Under the pieces are notes generated by a model that was not told the origin of the DNA, ran no database searches, and saw nothing but the letters and a program-made list of their open reading frames with translations. The translations under genes and the position numbers were made by a program. From IMG/VR virus record IMGVR_UViG_3300011187_000040, positions 1-29,861 of that record: DNA of 29,861 nucleotides. One strand, given 5' to 3'. Source of the DNA: a virus. Shown piece after piece: positions 1 to 5,935 of the stretch (positions are counted from its first letter, which is position 1; each line of letters begins with the position of its first letter).

Positions 1-61
1 GATTGGGGACGTAGCCACCGGGAAGGCCGTTGTAGTAGTGGTAGTGGATCAAGTCAGTCAC
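1..61 (-). CDS. Start of an unknown gene cut by the left edge
   Basis: Only the first 20 codons are in the window. A GTG start at 61-59 is preceded by a fair ribosome binding site (ACAGGAATCAC) and further up by the leader motif CACTACC (92-86) and a strong promoter (124-96). The visible protein begins VTDLIHYHYYNG and is rich in His and Tyr. I do not recognise it. The promoter and leader support a real gene; function cannot be judged from 20 residues. Confidence 0.6.
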   Translation of the reverse strand, partial: MTDLIHYHYYNGLPGGYVPN

Positions 62-95
62 CGTGATTCCTGTCGTGGTAGATGCGGTAGTGAGT

Positions 96-124
96 ACGCT
101 ACCGGACCTTGTCAAGTTTGTCAA
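96..124 (-). promoter_or_regulatory. Leftward sigma-70-type promoter, TTGACA-N17-TAGCGT
   Basis: On the minus strand, TTGACA (124-119) is followed after exactly 17 bases by TAGCGT (101-96). The same hexamers and spacing occur in two more copies at 919-947 and 1388-1416. Expected transcription start is near 89-90, right at the leader motif CACTACC. The -35 element contains the TGA stop of the gene at 121-255. Confidence 0.75.
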
Positions 125-255
125 GTCGAGTCAGAGTGAGTCTTCATGAGGCCGAAGGCGGAGACGGCGGCGAGGATGAGCCACGAGGCGTCGTGGACCC
201 CTGCCCCAACGCCCAGCACGAGGCCGATGAACATGAGGTAGCGGAGGAAGATCAT
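121..255 (-). CDS. Small membrane protein, 44 aa, unknown function
   Basis: ATG at 255-253, TGA at 123-121. The start overlaps the stop of the upstream 48-aa gene as ATGA, the usual coupling in this genome. The product is almost entirely hydrophobic: residues about 2-18 and 25-36 could each be a membrane segment, broken by VHDAS, with a polar tail ending in KTHSDST. No family is recognised. Its TGA stop lies inside the -35 hexamer of the next leftward promoter, so the gene ends exactly where a new transcription unit begins. A small phage membrane protein is the most that can be said. Confidence 0.6.
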   Translation of the reverse strand: MIFLRYLMFIGLVLGVGAGVHDASWLILAAVSAFGLMKTHSDST

Positions 256-398
256 GGTGCATACTCCGTGACGTGATCGGGGACGCGCATGTAAAGCGGG
301 TCGGCCATGCCGTCGTAGTCGTCCCGACCCACCCGCCCCGCCTCGCGGATCGCGTCGACGTCGTCAGCGAGTGGTGCGTAGGTCGTTGCGGTAGTCAT
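252..398 (-). CDS. Small acidic protein, 48 aa, unknown function
   Basis: ATG at 398-396 has a good ribosome binding site (GAAGGGCAG, six bases upstream) and the leader motif CCACTACC just before it (418-411). The product begins MTTATTYAPLADDVDAIREA and is charged, with several Asp and Arg and no membrane segment or metal site. Its TGA overlaps the ATG of the next gene by four bases. I recognise no family. The combination of leader motif, Shine-Dalgarno sequence and coupling makes it a real gene despite its size. Confidence 0.65.
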   Translation of the reverse strand: MTTATTYAPLADDVDAIREAGRVGRDDYDGMADPLYMRVPDHVTEYAP

Positions 399-433
399 GG
401 TCTGCCCTTCGGTAGTGGTGGTGGTCGTGCCTA

Positions 434-877
434 TCAGTTGTTTCCAAGCGACCCGCGACGGGCCATTGAGGTCCAGATTTGGCCACCGATAACGAGGTGG
501 TCGAGCAGGTTGACACCAAGGGTCTCGCCTGCCTTGGCGAGCCTGCGGGTCACTGCTTCGTCATCGGACGACGGCTCAGTGCTTCCGCTCGGATGGGTGT
601 GGCAGAGAACGATGGCCGCCGCCCCGTGCGTCAGAGCAGAGCGGTACACCTCACGCGGTGCCATGAAAGTGTGATCAACGCTGCCAAGGCTCACGACCTC
701 TGTAGTGATGAGGGCGTGCTTGGTGTCCAGCACGAGCATGAGGCAAACCTCGCGGTCAACCGGCATGTCACGCAGCACCTTGAAGAAAGCCGTTGCGGCC
801 TTCACTGGCGCGTCGATCACCGGCCTCGTCTCTACATATGCGCCGGGTGCTTCTCCGGCAAATGGGGCGTAACACAT
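434..877 (-). CDS. radC: RadC-like JAMM/MPN protein
   Basis: A 147-aa protein matching the RadC (JAB/MPN) domain. It carries the full metal-binding JAMM signature HTHPSG...SSDD (H-x-H-x7-S-x2-D), preceded by the usual hydrophobic strand (AAIVLCHTHPSG) and followed by a helix and LLDHLVIGG, a typical RadC C-terminal strand. RadC proteins of bacteria were once tied to DNA repair; the domain is a Zn-dependent peptidase fold whose substrate here is unknown. It lacks the N-terminal helix-hairpin-helix part of cellular RadC, as phage and mobile-element copies usually do. Start ATG 877 has AGAAAGG upstream, leader motif CCACTACC (903-896) and promoter 947-919, so it begins its own transcript. Confidence 0.85.
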   Translation of the reverse strand: MCYAPFAGEAPGAYVETRPVIDAPVKAATAFFKVLRDMPVDREVCLMLVLDTKHALITTEVVSLGSVDHTFMAPREVYRSALTHGAAAIVLCHTHPSGSTEPSSDDEAVTRRLAKAGETLGVNLLDHLVIGGQIWTSMARRGSLGNN

Positions 878-895
878 GATTTATGGCCTTTCTTT

Positions 896-952
896 GGTAG
901 TGGGGCGATGTGAGAGTAACGCTAGCACACTGTTTGTGAGTTGTCAAATCGG
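896..952 (-). repeat. 57-bp direct repeat, copy 1 (promoter plus leader motif)
   Basis: Identical to 1365-1421 except at one base (948 A, 1417 G). It contains a complete minus-strand promoter and the leader motif CCACTACC, so the repeat is a duplicated transcription/translation start unit placed before the RadC-like gene. The two copies are 469 bp apart in the same orientation. Confidence 0.9.
919..947 (-). promoter_or_regulatory. Leftward promoter of the RadC-like gene
   Basis: Minus strand TTGACA (947-942), 17-base spacer, TAGCGT (924-919), with the extended -10 bases TGC before TAGCGT. Expected start of transcription is near 912. The stop codon of the upstream 135-aa gene (946-944) is embedded in the -35 hexamer. 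Confidence 0.8.
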
Positions 953-1351
953 AGTCTCGGCCCCCTCCTCGACGGAGTCGAAGATTCGGTGCGTCTTCGG
1001 GCTCCACGACACCCTTTCGTGCAGCAGGGTCTTCTTTACGAACTGGAGTCGAGTCTTGCGACTCACGTTCGTCGTGAGCCCGATGTAGCGAGTGAGGTCG
1101 TCGGCGGTCGGGGCGAACGGCTGCCCCTTCACGGTGCAGCAGTGGTGCCCGATGGCAGCGAGCAGTCCTGCCCGCCAGACGAACTCCTCCACATCCCCCT
1201 TGTTCGGGATGCCGGGGAGGTCGACCGCGAGAGTGGTCCAGATGATCGCATCGAGGACAGCACCCTCGATGTCGGTGTAGGTGGCATCCTCGCCACGGGT
1301 CATGAGGTCAGCGTAGACCTCGGTATCTGCTGCGTTCCAATTGAGGCTCAT
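944..1351 (-). CDS. Unknown phage protein, 135 aa
   Basis: ATG at 1351-1349 has the strong site AAGGAGCC six bases upstream and the leader motif CCACTACC (1372-1365). The protein begins MSLNWNAADTEVYADL, has a helical-looking middle (AVLDAIIWTTLAVDL and FVWRAGLLAAIGHHCC) and a basic C-terminal part (NVSRKTRLQFVKK). The His-His-Cys-Cys cluster at about residues 69-72 is conspicuous but is not a complete metal site. I do not recognise a family. It is the first gene of the leftward early block and is driven by the promoter at 1416-1388. Confidence 0.7.
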   Translation of the reverse strand: MSLNWNAADTEVYADLMTRGEDATYTDIEGAVLDAIIWTTLAVDLPGIPNKGDVEEFVWRAGLLAAIGHHCCTVKGQPFAPTADDLTRYIGLTTNVSRKTRLQFVKKTLLHERVSWSPKTHRIFDSVEEGAETPI

Positions 1352-1364
1352 CGCGGCTCCTTAT

Positions 1365-1421
1365 GGTAGTGGGGCGATGTGAGAGTAACGCTAGCACACT
1401 GTTTGTGAGTTGTCAAGTCGG
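1365..1421 (-). repeat. 57-bp direct repeat, copy 2 (promoter plus leader motif)
   Basis: Same unit as 896-952 with a single mismatch. It lies before the 135-aa gene and forms the leftward half of a divergent promoter region whose rightward half is at 1453-1482. Confidence 0.9.
1388..1416 (-). promoter_or_regulatory. Leftward promoter of the 135-aa gene
   Basis: Minus strand TTGACA (1416-1411), 17-base spacer, TAGCGT (1393-1388), within the 57-bp repeat. It is divergent from the rightward promoter at 1453-1482, so 1352-1508 is a two-way control region. Confidence 0.8.
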
Positions 1422-1430
1422 CGTCTCCAA

Positions 1431-1466
1431 CTACTTGACGACAAAAGACTACTTGACGACAAGAGA
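1431..1466 (+). repeat. Tandem 18-bp repeat carrying TTGACG
   Basis: Two adjacent copies of CTACTTGACGACAARAGA (1431-1448, 1449-1466) with one mismatch. The second copy supplies the -35 of the rightward promoter. The first has no matching -10 at a proper distance, so the repeat may be a duplicated activator or repressor site. Confidence 0.7.
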
Positions 1467-1482
1467 CTCTAAATGGTAGAGT
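1453..1482 (+). promoter_or_regulatory. Rightward promoter, TTGACG-N18-TAGAGT with extended -10
   Basis: TTGACG (1453-1458), 18-base spacer, TAGAGT (1477-1482), preceded by TGG so that it reads TGGTAGAGT, an extended -10. A start near 1489 would give a leader opening with CCCCTACCC, the plus-strand variant of the leader motif. It should drive the small membrane gene at 1509. Confidence 0.65.
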
Positions 1483-1508
1483 AGTGAGCCCCTACCCGGA
1501 GAGAAGAC

Positions 1509-1679
1509 ATGAAGTTGCTCATCATCATCGGCGTCGTCGTGGCGGGTCGCTGGGCGTACCGCCGTGCCATGAACGAACGCGAGGCAGCGATACGGCTGCA
1601 CCCGTCCACCGTCGACCGCCTCATGGACGACGGGCGCGGCAGTGACAGGGGATGGGCGTTCACGGCTCTGAACCCGTAG
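1509..1679 (+). CDS. Small membrane-anchored protein, 56 aa
   Basis: ATG at 1509 follows the ribosome binding site GGAGAGAAG and leader motif CCCCTACCC (1489-1497). Residues 2-13 (KLLIIIGVVVAG) form a short hydrophobic N-terminal segment, too short for a classical lipoprotein signal; then RWAYRRAMNERE is strongly basic and the rest is polar. It is probably anchored in the membrane by its N-terminus. No family is recognised. A strong terminator follows at 1691, so it is a single-gene transcript under its own promoter, as expected for a tightly controlled early phage gene. Confidence 0.65.
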   Translation: MKLLIIIGVVVAGRWAYRRAMNEREAAIRLHPSTVDRLMDDGRGSDRGWAFTALNP

Positions 1680-1690
1680 AACGGCAAGAC

Positions 1691-1726
1691 GAGAGCCCCC
1701 GCCGGAAGAATTCGGCGGGGGCTCTC
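1691..1726 (+). terminator. Strong stem-loop terminator
   Basis: A perfect 14-bp inverted repeat, GAGAGCCCCCGCCG / CGGCGGGGGCTCTC, with an 8-base loop, follows the 56-aa gene by 11 bases. The downstream TTGT is a poor U-tract, common in high-G+C actinobacteria. As a near-perfect hairpin it may work from both sides. Confidence 0.8.
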
Positions 1727-1859
1727 TTGTGCCCACTACCACATGAGCAGCCGGTACACGGGATGACGCGGCGCTCTCCAAGGTAGCGAGTCCTTCCACT
1801 GCGGTCCAACCCCTCGCGCGGGGTGTCCGGAGAGGCTAGTGTAGCGCGTCCGCTACCGG
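1727..1859 (+). promoter_or_regulatory. Control region with leader motif and GTAGCG inverted repeat
   Basis: No convincing gene. It holds a leader motif CCACTACC (1733-1740) followed by a seven-codon reading frame (1743-1766, ATG to TGA) with no clear ribosome binding site; a half-site GGTAGCG (1782-1788); and a 16-bp inverted repeat GTAGCG-CGTC-CGCTAC (1841-1856) touching the next start codon. TAGTGT (1837-1842) could be a -10 but no good -35 precedes it. The inverted repeat is operator-like. Confidence 0.4.
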
Positions 1860-2087
1860 ATGGAGGGCGTCTTGGACGCCGTGACAGAGATGAACCTCGT
1901 GTTGGAGAGACTCCGCATGTTGGCAGGTCGGATCGAACGAGGGGAGCAGGCGCGCAAAGACAGGGACGCACTGTTCGTGGAGTGGTACGGCACGCTCCCC
2001 GGTGCTGTCATGGCAGATGCTGCGAACGTAACACGCACTCGACCGTACCAGATTCACAAGGAGTACATCAGTGTCTCTGACGACTGA
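1860..2087 (+). CDS. Small putative DNA-binding protein, 75 aa
   Basis: The protein has a long N-terminal helix with charged residues (VLERLRMLAGRIERGE) and a C-terminal stretch AVMADAANVTRTRPYQIHKE. The latter resembles the short helix-turn-helix proteins placed before replication genes in actinophages, though the match is weak. ATG 1860 has no upstream Shine-Dalgarno sequence; it sits directly after the inverted repeat 1841-1856, so translation may be nearly leaderless. ATG 1890 within the same frame is a possible alternative. The 3' end overlaps the primase start (GTG 2071) by 17 bases, and this gene also carries that start's AAGGAG site, so the two are coupled. It may regulate its own operon through the adjacent inverted repeat (inference). 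Confidence 0.6.
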   Translation: MEGVLDAVTEMNLVLERLRMLAGRIERGEQARKDRDALFVEWYGTLPGAVMADAANVTRTRPYQIHKEYISVSDD

Positions 2088-3873
2088 ATCCAGCCACGCA
2101 GACTGGGTAGACCACTACAACGAAATAGGTCTATCTACCGTCCCGATCACAGCGGCCAAGCGTACCGACATCACTTCGTGGCACGAGCGTCCGATCAATT
2201 CCTCCGATCTCGACTCCTACCACGCTCAATACTCACAGGGCGTAGGAGTTCGCTCCGGTCTCGGCTTCGTCATTCTCGACCTCGACTGTGATGAGGCAGT
2301 GCAGGTGGCGCCGGCCATTGTTCCGGAGTGGACGACGGCCATTGCTGGGCGAACGCGCCGACCGGGCACTCACTATTACTACCGATGCGACGACGTTCCA
2401 GACGGGGTCAAGAAGCGCGATCCGATCTCTGACGTAGTCAAGATTGAGGTCGAACAGTACGACGACGACGGCAACCTAGTTGGCCACAAGGAGAAGTTGC
2501 CTGCTCTGGTCGAATTGTTTGCTGACTTCCAGTACGTCGTCGCGCCTCCGACTACGACCTACATTCGCAAGGACGGGATGCCGGACACCTATATTTGGGA
2601 CCGTCCGTTGGAAAGCGTCAAGACGCTCCGATGGCAGGAGATCGTCACTGCCCACCACCTCATCGGCGCTGCCAGCCTGCTCATCCGCAACTACCCGCCG
2701 TCGGGCGCTCGTAACGAGGTGCTCCACGGGCTCTGGGATGTGATCTACGGGCGCAATCCCGGGTGGTGGAACGAGCACCACCTCAAGTTCTCCGACTTCG
2801 CCACCATGATCTGCGAGGCTGCCGAGGACAACAACTACGAGCGCCGGGAGGAGATCCGTATTCGTGCGGAGAGAGTGCGTGAGGGCGAGACGATCAAGAG
2901 CAGAGCGACGGTGCTGGGCACCGACGGTGCCAACGTGGCAGCGATCTCCAAGGCGCTCGACCTGCTGTTCGAGGTCATCCCTGCTGTTGGTGAAGAGGAG
3001 GAGACGCCTCCGGAAGTCGCCCCCAACTCGCGCCTCTGGCTACCGGGTGAGATCCAGTCAGCCAAGTTTCCGCCTATCGAGTTTGTGCTCGACAAGTTCG
3101 TCGTCCGCAACGTCGCTACGGCTCTCATCGGCAGGCGGGGCATCGGCAAGTCGTTCGTGACGTTCGACTGGGCGAAGCGCATGGCCCAGAAGGGTGAGCG
3201 CGTGCTCATCATGGACTATGAGAACGCCGACTGGATCGTGCAAGACAGGTTCACGGCGCTGGGTCTCGGCTCCGACCACTGGGTCGCACCGTGGATCAAT
3301 CCCCCAGTCAACATCATGAGGCCACAGGGCGTGTCGAGGCTGGCAGCGGTCATCGAGGAGCACGAGATCACGGTGGTCATCATCGACGCCTTCACCGATC
3401 TTGCTCACAAAGCCGGGGTGTCGATCAACGACAACCTAGAGATGGCTCAGATGACGACGCGGCTCAACGACATCCTCAACATGGGCATAACGCTCATCGT
3501 CCACGATCACAAGCCCGCCTCCAACGACGCGCGGCCGAAGGGTGCGGGCGAAAAGGAGAACCTGCTGCAAGTCATCTGGGACATCAACGAGGTCAAGCGG
3601 GATTCGATGAACTATCCGTGTCGGTTCGGCTCTCCAACCTCTGACGAGGGCATCTCACAGGGCGTGTCGGGCGCATTCACGATTTCACTGCTCAAGGATC
3701 GCACCGGGAGGCTGGGCGCGCACGGCTCTGCCCGCCACGTTCTCGCTGACTGCGCCACGGACAGCCCGGAGGTGGTCTTCGACTACCGGGACACCTACGA
3801 GCAGCGCAACGCGCTCGTGGAGGCTATGGGACGGTCCGGCGGCAGCGGGCGGAGCCTCAACGGGCTCTCGTGA
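2071..3873 (+). CDS. Bifunctional primase/polymerase-helicase fusion
   Basis: A 600-aa replication protein. Residues about 10-190 are a prim-pol domain (archaeo-eukaryotic primase fold): the acidic catalytic motif ILDLDCD places Asp at 70 and 72, and GTHYYYR places a conserved His at 101. A linker follows. Residues about 330-540 form a RepA/DnaB-type RecA-fold ATPase with Walker A GRRGIGKS (354-361) and Walker B VVIIDAF (Asp 439), then a likely sensor HDHKP. Such fusions prime and unwind the phage DNA. GTG 2071 is chosen for its ideal AAGGAG site seven bases upstream, inside the preceding gene. The C-terminus (GGSGRSLNG) is disordered. A hairpin follows, ending the unit. Confidence 0.88.
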   Translation: MSLTTESSHADWVDHYNEIGLSTVPITAAKRTDITSWHERPINSSDLDSYHAQYSQGVGVRSGLGFVILDLDCDEAVQVAPAIVPEWTTAIAGRTRRPGTHYYYRCDDVPDGVKKRDPISDVVKIEVEQYDDDGNLVGHKEKLPALVELFADFQYVVAPPTTTYIRKDGMPDTYIWDRPLESVKTLRWQEIVTAHHLIGAASLLIRNYPPSGARNEVLHGLWDVIYGRNPGWWNEHHLKFSDFATMICEAAEDNNYERREEIRIRAERVREGETIKSRATVLGTDGANVAAISKALDLLFEVIPAVGEEEETPPEVAPNSRLWLPGEIQSAKFPPIEFVLDKFVVRNVATALIGRRGIGKSFVTFDWAKRMAQKGERVLIMDYENADWIVQDRFTALGLGSDHWVAPWINPPVNIMRPQGVSRLAAVIEEHEITVVIIDAFTDLAHKAGVSINDNLEMAQMTTRLNDILNMGITLIVHDHKPASNDARPKGAGEKENLLQVIWDINEVKRDSMNYPCRFGSPTSDEGISQGVSGAFTISLLKDRTGRLGAHGSARHVLADCATDSPEVVFDYRDTYEQRNALVEAMGRSGGSGRSLNGLS

Positions 3874-3897
3874 CCCCTCCGTGAGTGGATAGGGGTT

Positions 3898-3933
3898 GCT
3901 CCGGTCCCCCCCGTAAGGTGAGAGGACCGGAGC
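3898..3933 (+). terminator. Stem-loop after the primase-helicase gene
   Basis: GCTCCGGTCC (3898-3907) pairs perfectly with GGACCGGAGC (3924-3933) around a 16-base loop. There is no U-tract. It lies in the 131-base gap between the primase-helicase and the next gene and probably terminates or attenuates transcription. Confidence 0.55.
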
Positions 3934-3956
3934 ATACCACATCCGAGGAGCGGTTC

Positions 3957-3965
3957 TGGTAGGGT
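3957..3965 (+). promoter_or_regulatory. Possible extended -10 promoter, TGGTAGGGT
   Basis: TGGTAGGGT closely matches the extended -10 of the rightward promoter at 1474-1482 (TGGTAGAGT). As there, the leader motif CCCCTACCC (3975-3983) and a ribosome binding site follow. No -35 is apparent. It would restart transcription after the hairpin at 3898-3933. Confidence 0.4.
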
Positions 3966-4004
3966 CGCTGGCGGCCCCTACCCCCTGTGAGATAGGAGAT
4001 CCTT

Positions 4005-4499
4005 GTGTACGAAGTGCAGACACCTCGTGGACCACTCAGAGTCGAGGCTCAGTACGTTCACCACGCCCAAAGGCTACTGGAAAGAGCGTTCAGTCGCATC
4101 GGTGGTACCCACGGTATCACGAGCGAGATGCTCGGGATGATTTGCGACTTTGCGTGTGACGAAGGCAACGAGGAGGCCATCAAGCGCAACTCGTATCGAG
4201 TGATGTGGCACCTCCGCAACGAGGTGCTCATCCGGTACCAGTCTCCGGCCGACATCCAGCGGTTCACTGTCGAGGGTGCGTTCGATCCGTTCACTCCTAA
4301 GTACCGGGAGATCCGTCACGACATGGTTCGGTACCTGTCAGAGTATCCGAACCCACGGTACAGCGCTGTGGCGAGCAAGTACAACTCATCCTCAGTATTT
4401 AAGAGGGTGCTCAATGATCTCAAGGCCGCGCAGATGGTTGATGTGTCCGGACGCGGCAAGAAGAAGCGCATCGTGGCGCTCAACTTGGAGAACGCATGA
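4005..4499 (+). CDS. Unknown replication-region protein with winged-helix-like end, 164 aa
   Basis: GTG 4005 follows ATAGGAGATCC and the leader motif CCCCTACCC. The protein is soluble. Its C-terminal 70 residues (IRHDMVRYLSEYPNPRYSAV, then a second helix and a strand ending GRGKKKRIVAL) have the pattern of a winged helix: a helix, a second helix with a Ser-rich turn, and a basic wing. The N-terminal half is helical and acidic. I do not recognise a named family. It overlaps the SNF2-type helicase gene by four bases (ATGA), so the two are co-translated and may act together, for example by directing the helicase to DNA. Confidence 0.65.
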   Translation: MYEVQTPRGPLRVEAQYVHHAQRLLERAFSRIGGTHGITSEMLGMICDFACDEGNEEAIKRNSYRVMWHLRNEVLIRYQSPADIQRFTVEGAFDPFTPKYREIRHDMVRYLSEYPNPRYSAVASKYNSSSVFKRVLNDLKAAQMVDVSGRGKKKRIVALNLENA

Positions 4500-5935
4500 G
4501 CATCCTCACACCTCTTATGCAGCACCAACGGCAGGGCGTCGAGTTCCTCATCTCGCACGAGGGTGGCGGCTTGCTCTGGGAGCCGGGCACCGGCAAGACG
4601 CTGACCGTGATCTCCTACCTCGACTACCTCGTGGACGTGCACGACAGGGCAGCGGTGCTCGTCACCGCCCCGCTCTCCGCCGTGGACACATGGCCGGACG
4701 AGATCGCCAAGCACCTCAACCTGCCCAACGTGCGGGTCACCGTGCTCACGGGCTCGGGCAAGAAGAAGATCGAGACACTCAACGATCTGGAGCCGCTCGA
4801 CCGTGGGCTCGACGTCATCGTGGTCAACCTCGACATCTTCTCCCAGTCTCACAAGTACACCTCATCTCAGACAGTCCGGGGCAAGTTCTGTGACGTGATC
4901 CGTAGATGGGGCTTCGACCTCATGGTTGTGGACGAGTCGCACCGAATTAAGGGGCACAACTCCAACATGAGCAGGGCCATCGGCTCCCTCGCTCGCTTCC
5001 TACCTCAACGCATTATTCTCACGGGCACGGTCGCACCACACAGCCCGCTCGACATCTTCGCACAGTGGAGGTTCCTCAACCCGGAGCGGTTCGGCACGCG
5101 CAAGGCTTCTTTCGAGGGCAGGTATGCGATCCTTGGAGGCTGGCACGGGAAGCAGGTCATCGGCTTTCAGAACCAGAAGGAACTCAACCGCAAGCGCAGC
5201 ATGGACTCAGTGGTCGTGCTCAAGAAGGACGCCCTCGACCTCCCGCCTGTGACCTCAACAACGCACCACGTCACGCTCACTCCGAAGGAGCGCAAGGCGT
5301 ACAACGATCTAGCCACGCACATGATGCTGGACGAGGGGCCGGACGGTGAGCCGTACATCTCGGCCAACGCTCTGACTCAGTGGCTCCGTCTTCGCCAACT
5401 CACCTCTGGTCATCTGACCGATGGTGATGCCGTCAAGCATCTGGGTGACAGCAAGATCAAGCACGCAGCCGACCTCGTATCGGACCTCGTCTCAGCCGGG
5501 CAGCAAGTGGTGGTGTTCGCTCACTTCGTGGACGACATTCGCCGCATGACTATTGCACTGGAAAAGTCTAAGATCAACGTCCAGATGATCTACGGGGCTA
5601 CGCCGGGAGAGGAGCGCCGTGACATCCGCAAGTCGTTCTACGATGGTGGCACGCAGGTCGTCGTTGCCCAGATGCGGACGGTGTCTCTCGCCATCAACGA
5701 GTTCGTCGTTGCAAATCACGCTGTGTACCTTTCGATGTCAGAGCGCCGGGACGACTACATCCAGTCCCGCGACAGGCTCATCCGCAAGGGGCAGGAGAAT
5801 CCTGTCACGCTGCATCACATGATCGTGCGGGACAGCATTGACGAGATCATCATGCAGGCTCACGCTGAAAAGGGCAGGCTGGAAGCCTTCATCCTCGCAC
5901 GACTCGACCAAATCACAAAGGGCATTGCCGCATGA
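4496..5935 (+). CDS. SNF2-family DNA helicase/translocase
   Basis: A 479-aa superfamily 2 ATPase. It opens with a Q-like LMQHQRQGVEFL, Walker A WEPGTGKT (28-35), the SNF2-type motif II DESH (146-149, DLMVVDESHRIK) and motif III ILTGT. The C-terminal lobe has motif V-like residues and motif VI QSRDRLIRKGQ, the SNF2/RapA form of Q-x-x-x-R-x-x-R-x-G-Q. The length is right for a minimal two-lobe phage enzyme with no accessory domain. It should track along duplex DNA, remodelling protein-DNA complexes or branched DNA. The gene overlaps its neighbours on both sides by ATGA, placing it in one operon with the winged-helix-like protein and the DNA polymerase. Confidence 0.9.
   Translation: MSILTPLMQHQRQGVEFLISHEGGGLLWEPGTGKTLTVISYLDYLVDVHDRAAVLVTAPLSAVDTWPDEIAKHLNLPNVRVTVLTGSGKKKIETLNDLEPLDRGLDVIVVNLDIFSQSHKYTSSQTVRGKFCDVIRRWGFDLMVVDESHRIKGHNSNMSRAIGSLARFLPQRIILTGTVAPHSPLDIFAQWRFLNPERFGTRKASFEGRYAILGGWHGKQVIGFQNQKELNRKRSMDSVVVLKKDALDLPPVTSTTHHVTLTPKERKAYNDLATHMMLDEGPDGEPYISANALTQWLRLRQLTSGHLTDGDAVKHLGDSKIKHAADLVSDLVSAGQQVVVFAHFVDDIRRMTIALEKSKINVQMIYGATPGEERRDIRKSFYDGGTQVVVAQMRTVSLAINEFVVANHAVYLSMSERRDDYIQSRDRLIRKGQENPVTLHHMIVRDSIDEIIMQAHAEKGRLEAFILARLDQITKGIAA

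Noticed and set aside
1743-1766. Seven-codon leader peptide frame after a leader motif
   Set aside because: No ribosome binding site and no attenuator arrangement downstream; kept only as part of the control region.
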